From: a virus
Reading direction: 5' to 3' (one strand)
Length of the DNA stretch: 64,000 nt
IMG/VR virus record: IMGVR_UViG_3300035145_003993
Span: 1 to 64,000 of that record
Each line of letters opens with the position of its first letter. Position 1 is the first letter of the stretch. Shown here in pieces: positions 46,946 through 54,152 of this stretch. The notes beneath the pieces are model-generated. The model was not told the DNA's origin and did not search any database. It was given only the letters and a program-made list of their open reading frames with translations. A program made the position numbers and the translations under genes.

Positions 46946-46949
46946 TTTT

Positions 46950-47438
46950 TTACCTCGATGTTAATAATTTAATAATTAACGTATTATTTTCTAAGTCTTG
47001 TGTAACAGTATAATCTATACTTATTTCAAAATAAGATGGATTTTCAAATGTCTCAGGTATTTTTTTTGATGTGAAATTTGATAACGAAACAAAAGGCATA
47101 AACCTAGAAACAGAAGTTTGTATCTCATTCATAGCAATACCTTCAATGTCTTCAAGAGTTGTGTTATTATAAATATCAATAATATTAGTTCCAAATTCAG
47201 GCAAACAAAGATATTCACCTTTTCTAGTCAAAATTAGATTTTTTAAATTATTCTTTATTTGATCTTGGACTGTATACGTCATCTCAAATAAAGTTTCGTT
47301 ACTATTTTTTTTAGGAGACAAAGGTAATTTAAACCCAATAGGACTTTTATTGGATTTTACGATTTTATTTTTATAATTTTCTTTTTTAATAAAATCTTTT
47401 TTTAATTTTCCTGTATTTTTAAACTTTATTTTTGACAT
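46950..47438 (-). CDS. gp25: Baseplate wedge protein, T4 gp25/gpW-like
   Basis: 162 residues. Core domain about 52-155: TYTVQDQIKNNLKNLILTRK, GEYLCLPEFGTNIIDIYN, then a helix with IEGIAMNEIQTSVSRFMPFV and final strands SIDYTVTQDLENNTLIIKL. This is the gp25 fold that initiates sheath polymerisation on the baseplate. A basic N-terminal tail of about 45 residues precedes the domain, longer than in T4 gp25 (132 residues). It is followed after 4 bases by gp6. Confidence 0.88.
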   Translation of the reverse strand: MSKIKFKNTGKLKKDFIKKENYKNKIVKSNKSPIGFKLPLSPKKNSNETLFEMTYTVQDQIKNNLKNLILTRKGEYLCLPEFGTNIIDIYNNTTLEDIEGIAMNEIQTSVSRFMPFVSLSNFTSKKIPETFENPSYFEISIDYTVTQDLENNTLIIKLLTSR

Positions 47439-47489
47439 TTAAAAAACCTACTAAAACTATTAATTATAATTATATAGATTTATTATATG

Positions 47490-49343
47490 TCATGAAGTTT
47501 TAACAAACTTACTTAATAATTTATCTAAGTTTTTCTCAATAGTATCTAATCTTTTATATAAATTTTCTTCTTTGTTTGCTTTAAAATTCTTTATTTTATC
47601 TTCATACTTTTTAACATTAATTGAATTAACATTACTATTAAAATTACTTATATCAAGTTTTAAAATGTCACTAGAAGATTTTAAAAATGTAAGTGGAGCT
47701 ACAGATAAAGATGTAGAAAATGAAGTTGAAAAATTATTAATAGCATTCCCTATTTGTTTTAATGAGTCTATTATTAAATTATCTAAGTCTTTTGATTGCC
47801 TAAAAAGATCTTTTGTTAAATCTAAAGTTTCTTTCTGTACCATTAGTAATTCTTTTATAAACTCATTTAATTGTTCTCCGAGAACTAAGCTTTGCATATC
47901 TGAAGAATATCCTAAATATAGTTTAGAATTTTCTCTATTTGCATCACCAATTACAATTTGATTAGAATTTATATGAATGTTACCTGAATTTGTTAATGTT
48001 ATATAACTTGATGTTGTAGGAGAAATTAAAGATATTTTACCTTTACGATTACTATTATCATGTAAACTAAACGTTACATCATCTGATATTGATGTAATTG
48101 AAGATAATTTGTTTGAAAATATATATTTTTCAATATTTTCTTCTTGCGGGAGAAAAGTTGAAAATTTTCTTTTTTGATCATATAAATTACTATTTGTAGT
48201 TTTTGGATTTAATTTGTTTTGTGATTTTATAAAAGGAATACTAAAATTTATTTTTTTATTTAACAAATATCCTTCTAAATTCTGCTCAGATATAACAAAT
48301 GATGATTTATGACTTAATAATGAATTATCTTCAAAAAGATTTATATTTTTTATAATGTTCGAAGATAATATTTCTCTATTGAGAAATTGACTTTGATTTT
48401 TAATTCTTTCGTAAAAAACTCCATTAAAAACTTCAGGAGAGAGATTATTGTACAAATTTATATGGTGGCTTTCTCTATCGACATATTTCTCTAAAGTAAT
48501 TGAATCTAATATTTCTGTCTCTGAATTATTTTCGTTTTTTAATCTTTCATTATATCCTGATGTTAGTTCAATTTTACCTGAACTTTGATCTTCGGAGTCT
48601 AAGTTATTATTTTCTGATGTTAGATTTAATAATGTATTATGAGATCCTTGTAAAGTTATATCTTCAGGTTTAGTACGTATATTATTTGAAGTTTTCAATT
48701 TGTATTTGCTTAAAGTATCAAAATAATAATCTTTATTTAATATTCTTTGCGCAATATTAACATTAGACTGTATATTAGGATTATAAATAATATTTGCTGA
48801 ATCTGTAAAATATTCTGAAGATAGTGATAAAATATCTAATATACCTGGATCACTATTGTTAACAATGTTAGATATATTATCTAAATTACTAAAATTATTT
48901 TTATTATATTCTAAAAATTCTCTTTCACTGAAGCAATAAGAAACATCTTCTGTGTTTTTTAAACTATGAGCTCTTCCTAAGTAATAGCCATCTATATTAT
49001 AAGGAGATTTTGATAGTAAGTTATTGTCTTCTAAATTATGTTTATAAAACCAAACAACTTCGCCAAGCTTTACTGGAAAACTTATATGTGATGATATAAA
49101 CGGAATTGCAATTTGCGATTTATTATTATTTGAGTTTGAATTTTTATTAAAATTTAAGTCAAAACAGAATACAGTATTTTGTGGTAATGACATAATAAAA
49201 TTAATAAAAGAACTATCATTTATAAAATCTTCGCTTTCAAAAAAATATTCATAAATTTCTTTTTGTATTAAATCATTTATAATATTTGATGGTTTTCCTG
49301 CATTTTTATTAATAATATAAACTACTTTAGATTGAGAAAACAT
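47490..49343 (-). CDS. Baseplate hub/spike protein, gp5-like OB-fold and beta region
   Basis: 617 residues. IAIPFISSHISFPVKLGEVV, then WFYKHN, GYYLGRAHS and DVSYCFS, look like the N-terminal OB-fold of gp5-type hub proteins. Near 430-480, SLISPTTSSYITLTNSGNIH followed by INSNQIVIGDANRENSKLYL and GYSS looks like the start of a spike beta-helix (VgrG/gp5 C-terminal type). A coiled coil closes the protein (KRLDTIEKNLDKLLSKFV). No lysozyme domain is visible, unlike T4 gp5. It precedes gp25 and gp6, a logical hub-wedge order. The middle 150-400 is unassigned. Confidence 0.65.
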   Translation of the reverse strand: MFSQSKVVYIINKNAGKPSNIINDLIQKEIYEYFFESEDFINDSSFINFIMSLPQNTVFCFDLNFNKNSNSNNNKSQIAIPFISSHISFPVKLGEVVWFYKHNLEDNNLLSKSPYNIDGYYLGRAHSLKNTEDVSYCFSEREFLEYNKNNFSNLDNISNIVNNSDPGILDILSLSSEYFTDSANIIYNPNIQSNVNIAQRILNKDYYFDTLSKYKLKTSNNIRTKPEDITLQGSHNTLLNLTSENNNLDSEDQSSGKIELTSGYNERLKNENNSETEILDSITLEKYVDRESHHINLYNNLSPEVFNGVFYERIKNQSQFLNREILSSNIIKNINLFEDNSLLSHKSSFVISEQNLEGYLLNKKINFSIPFIKSQNKLNPKTTNSNLYDQKRKFSTFLPQEENIEKYIFSNKLSSITSISDDVTFSLHDNSNRKGKISLISPTTSSYITLTNSGNIHINSNQIVIGDANRENSKLYLGYSSDMQSLVLGEQLNEFIKELLMVQKETLDLTKDLFRQSKDLDNLIIDSLKQIGNAINNFSTSFSTSLSVAPLTFLKSSSDILKLDISNFNSNVNSINVKKYEDKIKNFKANKEENLYKRLDTIEKNLDKLLSKFVKTS

Positions 49344-49355
49344 TTAATTTCCTTT

Positions 49356-49733
49356 TTAATTGTTTATTTTATCAAATATATCTTCAACGGAAACTTCTGC
49401 AGATTTTTCTTCTTCTTTAGAAATAAGTTCAGCTAACTTTAAAATTTGATCGTTTGATTTGCTCATTCTCTCAATATATTTTGCCATGATAGAGCCAATA
49501 TTCATATGTTCTGTAGTTCCACCTGTCATAGAAATATATGCATCATTAAACAACATTTTTGATTTTTCTCTATCTTCGATAGAGTTTTCATATATTTCTT
49601 TCCAAAGCATCTTCTTTTTGTCTTCTAAAGAGTCAATATTTTCAAGAATATCTGAAAAGTTTTTAATTTTTGATTCTTTTTTTTCTACATCATCTAACTT
49701 TTTAGATATAGATTCGATTTTTTCTGTTTTCAT
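49356..49733 (-). CDS. Candidate small terminase, T4 gp16-like
   Basis: 125 residues, all helical. The core DREKSKMLFNDAYISM, then TTEHMNIGSIMAKYIERMSK and SNDQILKLAELI, follows the spacing of the T4 gp16 oligomerisation core as I remember it (an aromatic, then H-M, then M, then N-x-x-I-L-K-L). T4 gp16 is 164 residues; here the flanks are shorter and charged. It would recognise DNA and regulate TerL. The gene is far from TerL (12503-14137) and directly follows the late sigma factor. The alternative is an unrelated coiled-coil virion protein. Confidence 0.5.
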   Translation of the reverse strand: MKTEKIESISKKLDDVEKKESKIKNFSDILENIDSLEDKKKMLWKEIYENSIEDREKSKMLFNDAYISMTGGTTEHMNIGSIMAKYIERMSKSNDQILKLAELISKEEEKSAEVSVEDIFDKINN

Positions 49734-49744
49734 ATTTAATACCT

Positions 49745-50461
49745 TTAAAATAATTCAAAATCTTTACCAGGTCCAGCTATTTTTCGATAATGTTTTCTAA
49801 TAGTCGATAAAGAAGAACTTAATTCTGGACTATTAAGGCCAGATATTTCTCTTAAATAAACAAAAACAGCTCTTTTGTTTAAATAGTCTAAATCGTCGAC
49901 ATTATTAAATATTTGCCTTATAGCTTTTATACATCTAATATCTTTTTCACACTTTAACTTTTCTTCGATATAATTTAACATATCGTTAACAACATTAGGA
50001 AAATTTTCTTTTCTTTCTTTATCTTCTGGAGACATTTCTACCCAGTGCTCTGAAAGTCTTCTTTTGTCTGCAGATGACATCGAATCAGCATCACTTAAAG
50101 AAACGCTTCTATTTGCATGTTTAGCAAGTCTCCTCGTATTGATAGTTAACCAATTTTTTGCTACAACATTAAAATACGAAAATGCTTTTGTACCCTTGTC
50201 AGGATTCCATTTGTGAATTGTTTCATATAAAAAAGTAGAACAATCACTTTTCAAGTGATTAATATCTTCAATAGGAGACTTAAATTTATATACTGAAACT
50301 AGACTGTGCACAAGTTCATTAAAAGCTGGCATAATATGTTGCTCATAAATTTTATTTTTTTGTCTTTTATTTGATGTATTTTGATATAAAATGATTTTTT
50401 CTTGTGTTTCTAATGTAAAATACTGTCTCTTTTTTCTTTTCTTTTTCTTTTTTTCTTCCAC
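49745..50461 (-). CDS. gp55: Late sigma factor, T4 gp55-like (sigma-70 family)
   Basis: About 238 residues from GTG 50461, chosen because AAAGGA lies 6 bases upstream; a TTG at 50467 sits directly on that site. A very basic N-terminus is followed by a sigma region 2 core: LKSDCSTFLYETIHKWNPDK, then GTKAFSYFNVVAKNWLTINT and RRLAKHANRSVSL, where the F-x-P-x-x-G-x-x-A-F-x-Y pattern is typical of gp55. The C-terminus (SLSTIRKHYRKIAGPGKDFE) could hold the helix that binds the sliding-clamp side. It would direct host RNA polymerase to TATAAATA promoters, of which three candidates occur in the window. Confidence 0.88.
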   Translation of the reverse strand: MEEKKKKKRKKRQYFTLETQEKIILYQNTSNKRQKNKIYEQHIMPAFNELVHSLVSVYKFKSPIEDINHLKSDCSTFLYETIHKWNPDKGTKAFSYFNVVAKNWLTINTRRLAKHANRSVSLSDADSMSSADKRRLSEHWVEMSPEDKERKENFPNVVNDMLNYIEEKLKCEKDIRCIKAIRQIFNNVDDLDYLNKRAVFVYLREISGLNSPELSSSLSTIRKHYRKIAGPGKDFELF

Positions 50462-50463
50462 GA

Positions 50464-50778
50464 TCAATCCTTTAGCGAATTTTCTTCTTCTGAATCAATT
50501 TCTTTTATTTTATCTTTATTGAATGATGTTAAATTTGAAGAAATTTCTAATATAATATTTTTTATATCCTTTATTTCAAGTAAAAGTCTTCTTATTTCTG
50601 GGCTGTCAAAAAAAAGAGGTATTTCTAGTATATCACTTATTCTTTGATATTTGTTGTCTATTTTGTCTAAAGATTCTTCTAAAACTTCCTGCATTTTTAT
50701 TATTATTAAGGCAAACTTAATACAATAATAAATAAAAAATATATTTAAAATTATAGATATTAAAATTATATATAACAT
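50464..50778 (-). CDS. Small single-pass membrane protein next to gp55
   Basis: 104 residues. Residues about 2-26 are a hydrophobic helix (LYIILISIILNIFFIYYCIK), then a charged helix KMQEVLEESLDKIDNKY, FFDSPEIRRLLLEIKDIKN and a charged tail. No signal-peptide cleavage site is apparent, so it is probably anchored in the inner membrane or the virion. The S-P-E-I-R-R-L segment is of a kind I associate with small genes near gp55 in marine T4-like phages. Function unknown. One-base overlap with the upstream glycosyltransferase stop. Confidence 0.6.
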   Translation of the reverse strand: MLYIILISIILNIFFIYYCIKFALIIIKMQEVLEESLDKIDNKYQRISDILEIPLFFDSPEIRRLLLEIKDIKNIILEISSNLTSFNKDKIKEIDSEEENSLKD

Positions 50779-51974
50779 TATGATAAACTCTCAAAGAAGA
50801 TTTTATAATCATTTATTATAGTCTTAGCGTTATATCTTTGTTTAATTATATTTTTTCTTCTTTTAGATATTTCTAAGTAATAGTCTTCATTCTCAAAAAA
50901 AACTTTTAAATTATTTATCATACTTTCCTTACTAAACTCAGCCCATTTAGAATTAGAATTAAAATCTGTAAAGTTTTTGTCACTATTAAATGTCACTAAT
51001 TCGTAATCAATTTTTAAAAAATCGTTTTCTAAAAATTCTAAATAAGCTGAGTAATTAGTTGCTATAATAGGCAATCCACAAACAGCACTTTCAACTAGCG
51101 GAAGTCCCCATCCTTCTGCTCTTGTTCCAGAAACCATGCATGAAACAAATTCAGATTCATATAGCGATTTTAATTCTTCTATTTTAAAATTTCCAAATAA
51201 TAAAGTAATTTTATCAAAATATTTTTCTTTTAAAGATTCTTTAAGTTTATCTATTATTTTATTTTTATATATAACTGAAGATTTGCCTAGATTAACTTTT
51301 AAAATTATTCCAATTTTTTTATCTTTAATAAATTCAAGACATGTGTTTATTGTTTTAATGATGTTTTTTCTATCACATTCACTACTAACATTAGATATTT
51401 GTCCCATTATTAATATATTTTTTTTATATTTTAAATTTGTTAAAAATTTTTGATTAGTATTCTTTTTGTCGAAATCTTCGTAATACCATTCGTTTATTAC
51501 TTTTATTGGCGTTTGTATATTTTTATTATATTTTTTAATAGTATTTACGAATGATAATTTAGAAAACTCTGAAGGTACGATAACATAGTCCATAACATTA
51601 CAATAATCTATCCAAGATTCTTTGACTAAATCACATTCAAAGCCAGCTGTTACTCCAACATTAACTTTAGCTAATTTTTTCCATTCGCTTGGTATTAAAA
51701 CTTGATATGATTCGTCAAAAACTATGTTGTTTTTATTTTTTTTTGAACATAGAAATATTTCTTTGATTAATCCATTATCAAAATTTTGATTTAAAATCCA
51801 AGACGTTACTCCCCATAAAGTTGGATTAACAAACAAATTTATATTTTTTCTTTTTGAAAGTGCTTTAAAAACTTGTCTTGAATGAACTCCATATCCTGAG
51901 TTTGTAAACAAAGGTCCAGTAATAATAACATTTTTCATTTTAGGTTTACTATTTGAATATTTGTTGTTTGACAT
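50778..51974 (-). CDS. Glycosyltransferase, GT-B fold (GT4 family)
   Basis: 398 residues. An N-terminal Rossmann-like start VIITGPLFTNSGYGVHSRQV with Gly-rich loop, and a C-terminal domain with NILIMGQISNVSSECDRKNI and the GT4 donor-site motif GTRAEGWGLPLVESAVCGLP, in which the E-x-G-x-x-x-x-E pattern is complete. ATG 51974 has AAGGA 6 bases upstream; a later Met (51938) lacks one. It overlaps the end of the next upstream gene by 40 bases. The substrate cannot be read. In phages such enzymes modify DNA bases, virion proteins or host polysaccharides. Confidence 0.82.
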   Translation of the reverse strand: MSNNKYSNSKPKMKNVIITGPLFTNSGYGVHSRQVFKALSKRKNINLFVNPTLWGVTSWILNQNFDNGLIKEIFLCSKKNKNNIVFDESYQVLIPSEWKKLAKVNVGVTAGFECDLVKESWIDYCNVMDYVIVPSEFSKLSFVNTIKKYNKNIQTPIKVINEWYYEDFDKKNTNQKFLTNLKYKKNILIMGQISNVSSECDRKNIIKTINTCLEFIKDKKIGIILKVNLGKSSVIYKNKIIDKLKESLKEKYFDKITLLFGNFKIEELKSLYESEFVSCMVSGTRAEGWGLPLVESAVCGLPIIATNYSAYLEFLENDFLKIDYELVTFNSDKNFTDFNSNSKWAEFSKESMINNLKVFFENEDYYLEISKRRKNIIKQRYNAKTIINDYKIFFESLS

Positions 51975-53191
51975 TTAAATTCCTTAATCGAATTTTCTAA
52001 AGACATATCCCACAAATTAATCATTTTTTCATAATTAAATGCTTGATCAGAGTATTCTTTAACTTTTAACTTTAATTTATTTTTTTTATCATTTGAAAAT
52101 TTGTAAAACTTTTGTAAAGCATTTGCAACATTATCGCAACTAACATAATCTTCATATATATAATGTGATTCTTGATTTCCATTTATAGTTTGAAGATCAA
52201 TATCTAATCCTATACCATTTTCAGAATTATCTCTATAATCTATTACTTGTCTATAAAGTCCTCCTGTTTTTGAAGCTATTATTGGAGTTGATGTCATCAT
52301 TGATTGTAAAGTTGAAAGCCCAAACCCTTCATTATAACTTATATTTAAACATACATCTGAAATGTTGTGTAAAATATTAATTAAATCATTTGACAGTTTC
52401 TGTGTTGAAAAAGAAACAGTGTCTAGTATTTCGTAATGTTTAGCTATTTCTATAAGATTTAAGCCAGACTTATCATAAGGATCTGTATGCATTAATAATG
52501 TCACCTTATTTCTATTTTTTTTATCAAGCTTTTCAACAAAAATTTTCCAAGATTTTAATACATCACCAGGTCTTTTTCTTTTACAATTTCTGTTATTCCA
52601 AAAACAAACAAAATTATCTTTTCTATCATTTCCTAGAATATTAATTTTTTCTTTTAAAATATCATTTTTACTCAATGTATAAAATACACTTTTTGGAAAA
52701 GTATGGGGAATAAAATTAGTTTTATTTGGAAAAAGTTTTTTACACATTTTATAAGTCAAATACGAATGACAATTAATTGTATCAACAGACTCATAGATCC
52801 AACGATTATAATCAGGAATAGGCAAATTATCCCAAACATGCCACCATAATATAGGACATACTTGTCTAATTTCATCCTCAATTTCAAATAACCATTTAAA
52901 AAATCTTGCATCTGTAAATATTAATAATGCATCTGGTTTTTCATTTAAAATAATTGATCTTAATAAGTTTGCATCTCCATATCCGTCAATAGGTTTAATA
53001 TAAAAATCTTCGTTAATTTTAATAGTTTTATAATTTTGATGACTAAGAGCAGCTCCTAATTGAATAAAAGAATATTTCCCTGTTTTAGTTAAACCTTCAA
53101 TTAAAAATCTACTTTGGATTCCTACTCCACTTGGTGACATTGCGTGATCTGATATCATTAAAATTTTATTTTTGTTCATTGTTTCCTTCAT
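51935..53191 (-). CDS. Glycosyltransferase, GT-B fold (GT4 family), second copy
   Basis: 418 residues. Starts KILMISDHAMSPSGVGIQSR with the N-terminal Gly-rich loop. LLIFTDARFFKWLF, then CPILWWHVWDNLPIPDYNRW, VCFWNNRNCKRKRPGD and the C-terminal NISYNEGFGLSTLQSMMTST, with PIIASKTGGL (E-G-F-G-x-x-x-x-x form of the donor motif; the usual second Glu is replaced by Gln). It is only distantly similar to the downstream GT. ATG 53191 overlaps the stop of the nuclease gene (TAATG); a second Met at 53179 has AAGGA very close to it. Two adjacent GT4 genes suggest sequential sugar additions. Confidence 0.8.
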   Translation of the reverse strand: MKETMNKNKILMISDHAMSPSGVGIQSRFLIEGLTKTGKYSFIQLGAALSHQNYKTIKINEDFYIKPIDGYGDANLLRSIILNEKPDALLIFTDARFFKWLFEIEDEIRQVCPILWWHVWDNLPIPDYNRWIYESVDTINCHSYLTYKMCKKLFPNKTNFIPHTFPKSVFYTLSKNDILKEKINILGNDRKDNFVCFWNNRNCKRKRPGDVLKSWKIFVEKLDKKNRNKVTLLMHTDPYDKSGLNLIEIAKHYEILDTVSFSTQKLSNDLINILHNISDVCLNISYNEGFGLSTLQSMMTSTPIIASKTGGLYRQVIDYRDNSENGIGLDIDLQTINGNQESHYIYEDYVSCDNVANALQKFYKFSNDKKNKLKLKVKEYSDQAFNYEKMINLWDMSLENSIKEFKCQTTNIQIVNLK

Positions 53192-54024
53192 TATTTACAA
53201 TGATCTGTATTTTTAAATTCACAAAACATACAAGAATTTCTATTTTTTAAGAAAAATTGTTTCTCTACTGTTTTAATCATACTTCTAACTAATTTTTTAG
53301 ATTTTTCTAAATTTTTTGGTCCACTTGAAACTTTAATTAATTGACAAGATTTACCTACTTTTTTAACTTTTTTAAGTAAAATAAAACCACACTGAATATT
53401 TTTCATATCAATATTATTTTTCTTGCCCCAAAAATATTTATATAATATAACTTGAGCTTGAGTATTAAAATCTCTTTGTTTTTCTAAAGACCAACCTCTT
53501 CCATTCGAAGTTTTCCAATCAAGAATCCAATATTTAAATTTATCTTTATTCGGTACTTTAATTATACAATCAACGTAACCTTTAAATTTAGTTGAAATAT
53601 TTTCTATATCTTCGTATAAAGCTTCTTCAGCTGACACTATTTCCCAACCAGGAAAATTTTTATCTAAAAAATTAGGAATTGACATTAAACTAGTCTCTGC
53701 CCACTGTAGCCAGTCATTCAACTTGTTATGTTTATATTTCCAACCTTGTAATTCTGATCTTTGAGTCTGTAACTGAATAAAATCTTCTGAATCGAATCCA
53801 TGTTGTTCCCAAGCAGAAATAATTTTATTTTTTGTTTCTTCTATATTTAATATTCTAGTTTTTAAAAATTGTTCACATGCGTCGTGAATAATAGTTCCAT
53901 AATGTAAATGAGGACTTTCTTCAAAAACAGATAACTTATCAACATAGATAAGCTTATGCCTCCAACTACACTCTTTCCATTGTTTAATTTCTGAAAATGA
54001 AACATGTTCTTTTATGAGATTCAT
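53191..54024 (-). CDS. PD-(D/E)XK nuclease, Cas4/RecB-like with Fe-S cysteines
   Basis: 277 residues. SFSEIKQWKECSWRHKLIYV with Cys19, YGTIIHDACEQFL (His/Asp motif I), FKGYVDCIIKV (Asp near 152), YWILDWKTSNGRGW (catalytic D-x-K near 168-170), QAQVILYKYFW (motif QxxxY) and the C-terminal CMFCEFKNTDHC. Cys19 plus the three C-terminal Cys are the usual four ligands of an iron-sulfur cluster in Cas4/AddB-type nucleases. It probably acts as an exonuclease in DNA end processing. It is the first gene of a minus-strand operon with the glycosyltransferases and gp55. Confidence 0.85.
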   Translation of the reverse strand: MNLIKEHVSFSEIKQWKECSWRHKLIYVDKLSVFEESPHLHYGTIIHDACEQFLKTRILNIEETKNKIISAWEQHGFDSEDFIQLQTQRSELQGWKYKHNKLNDWLQWAETSLMSIPNFLDKNFPGWEIVSAEEALYEDIENISTKFKGYVDCIIKVPNKDKFKYWILDWKTSNGRGWSLEKQRDFNTQAQVILYKYFWGKKNNIDMKNIQCGFILLKKVKKVGKSCQLIKVSSGPKNLEKSKKLVRSMIKTVEKQFFLKNRNSCMFCEFKNTDHCK

Positions 54025-54115
54025 TATAAATTACTTTCTTTTATTTTTATTATAAAATTTATTTTTGTAATTTATAAAAAAGTGTCAAATTAAAGTGACT
54101 AAGAATAATTATATT

Positions 54116-54123
54116 TATTTATA
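54116..54123 (-). promoter_or_regulatory. Candidate late promoter TATAAATA in the divergent region
   Basis: Exact TATAAATA on the minus strand, 92 bases before the ATG at 54024. It lies in a 128-base AT-rich divergent gap. The plus-strand gene at 54153 has TATAATTTA just beside it (54121-54129), a weaker match that could serve it. Chance matches are likely in such AT-rich DNA. Confidence 0.4.
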
Positions 54124-54152
54124 ATTTAAATTAGATTTGAAAGGATTTAAAT

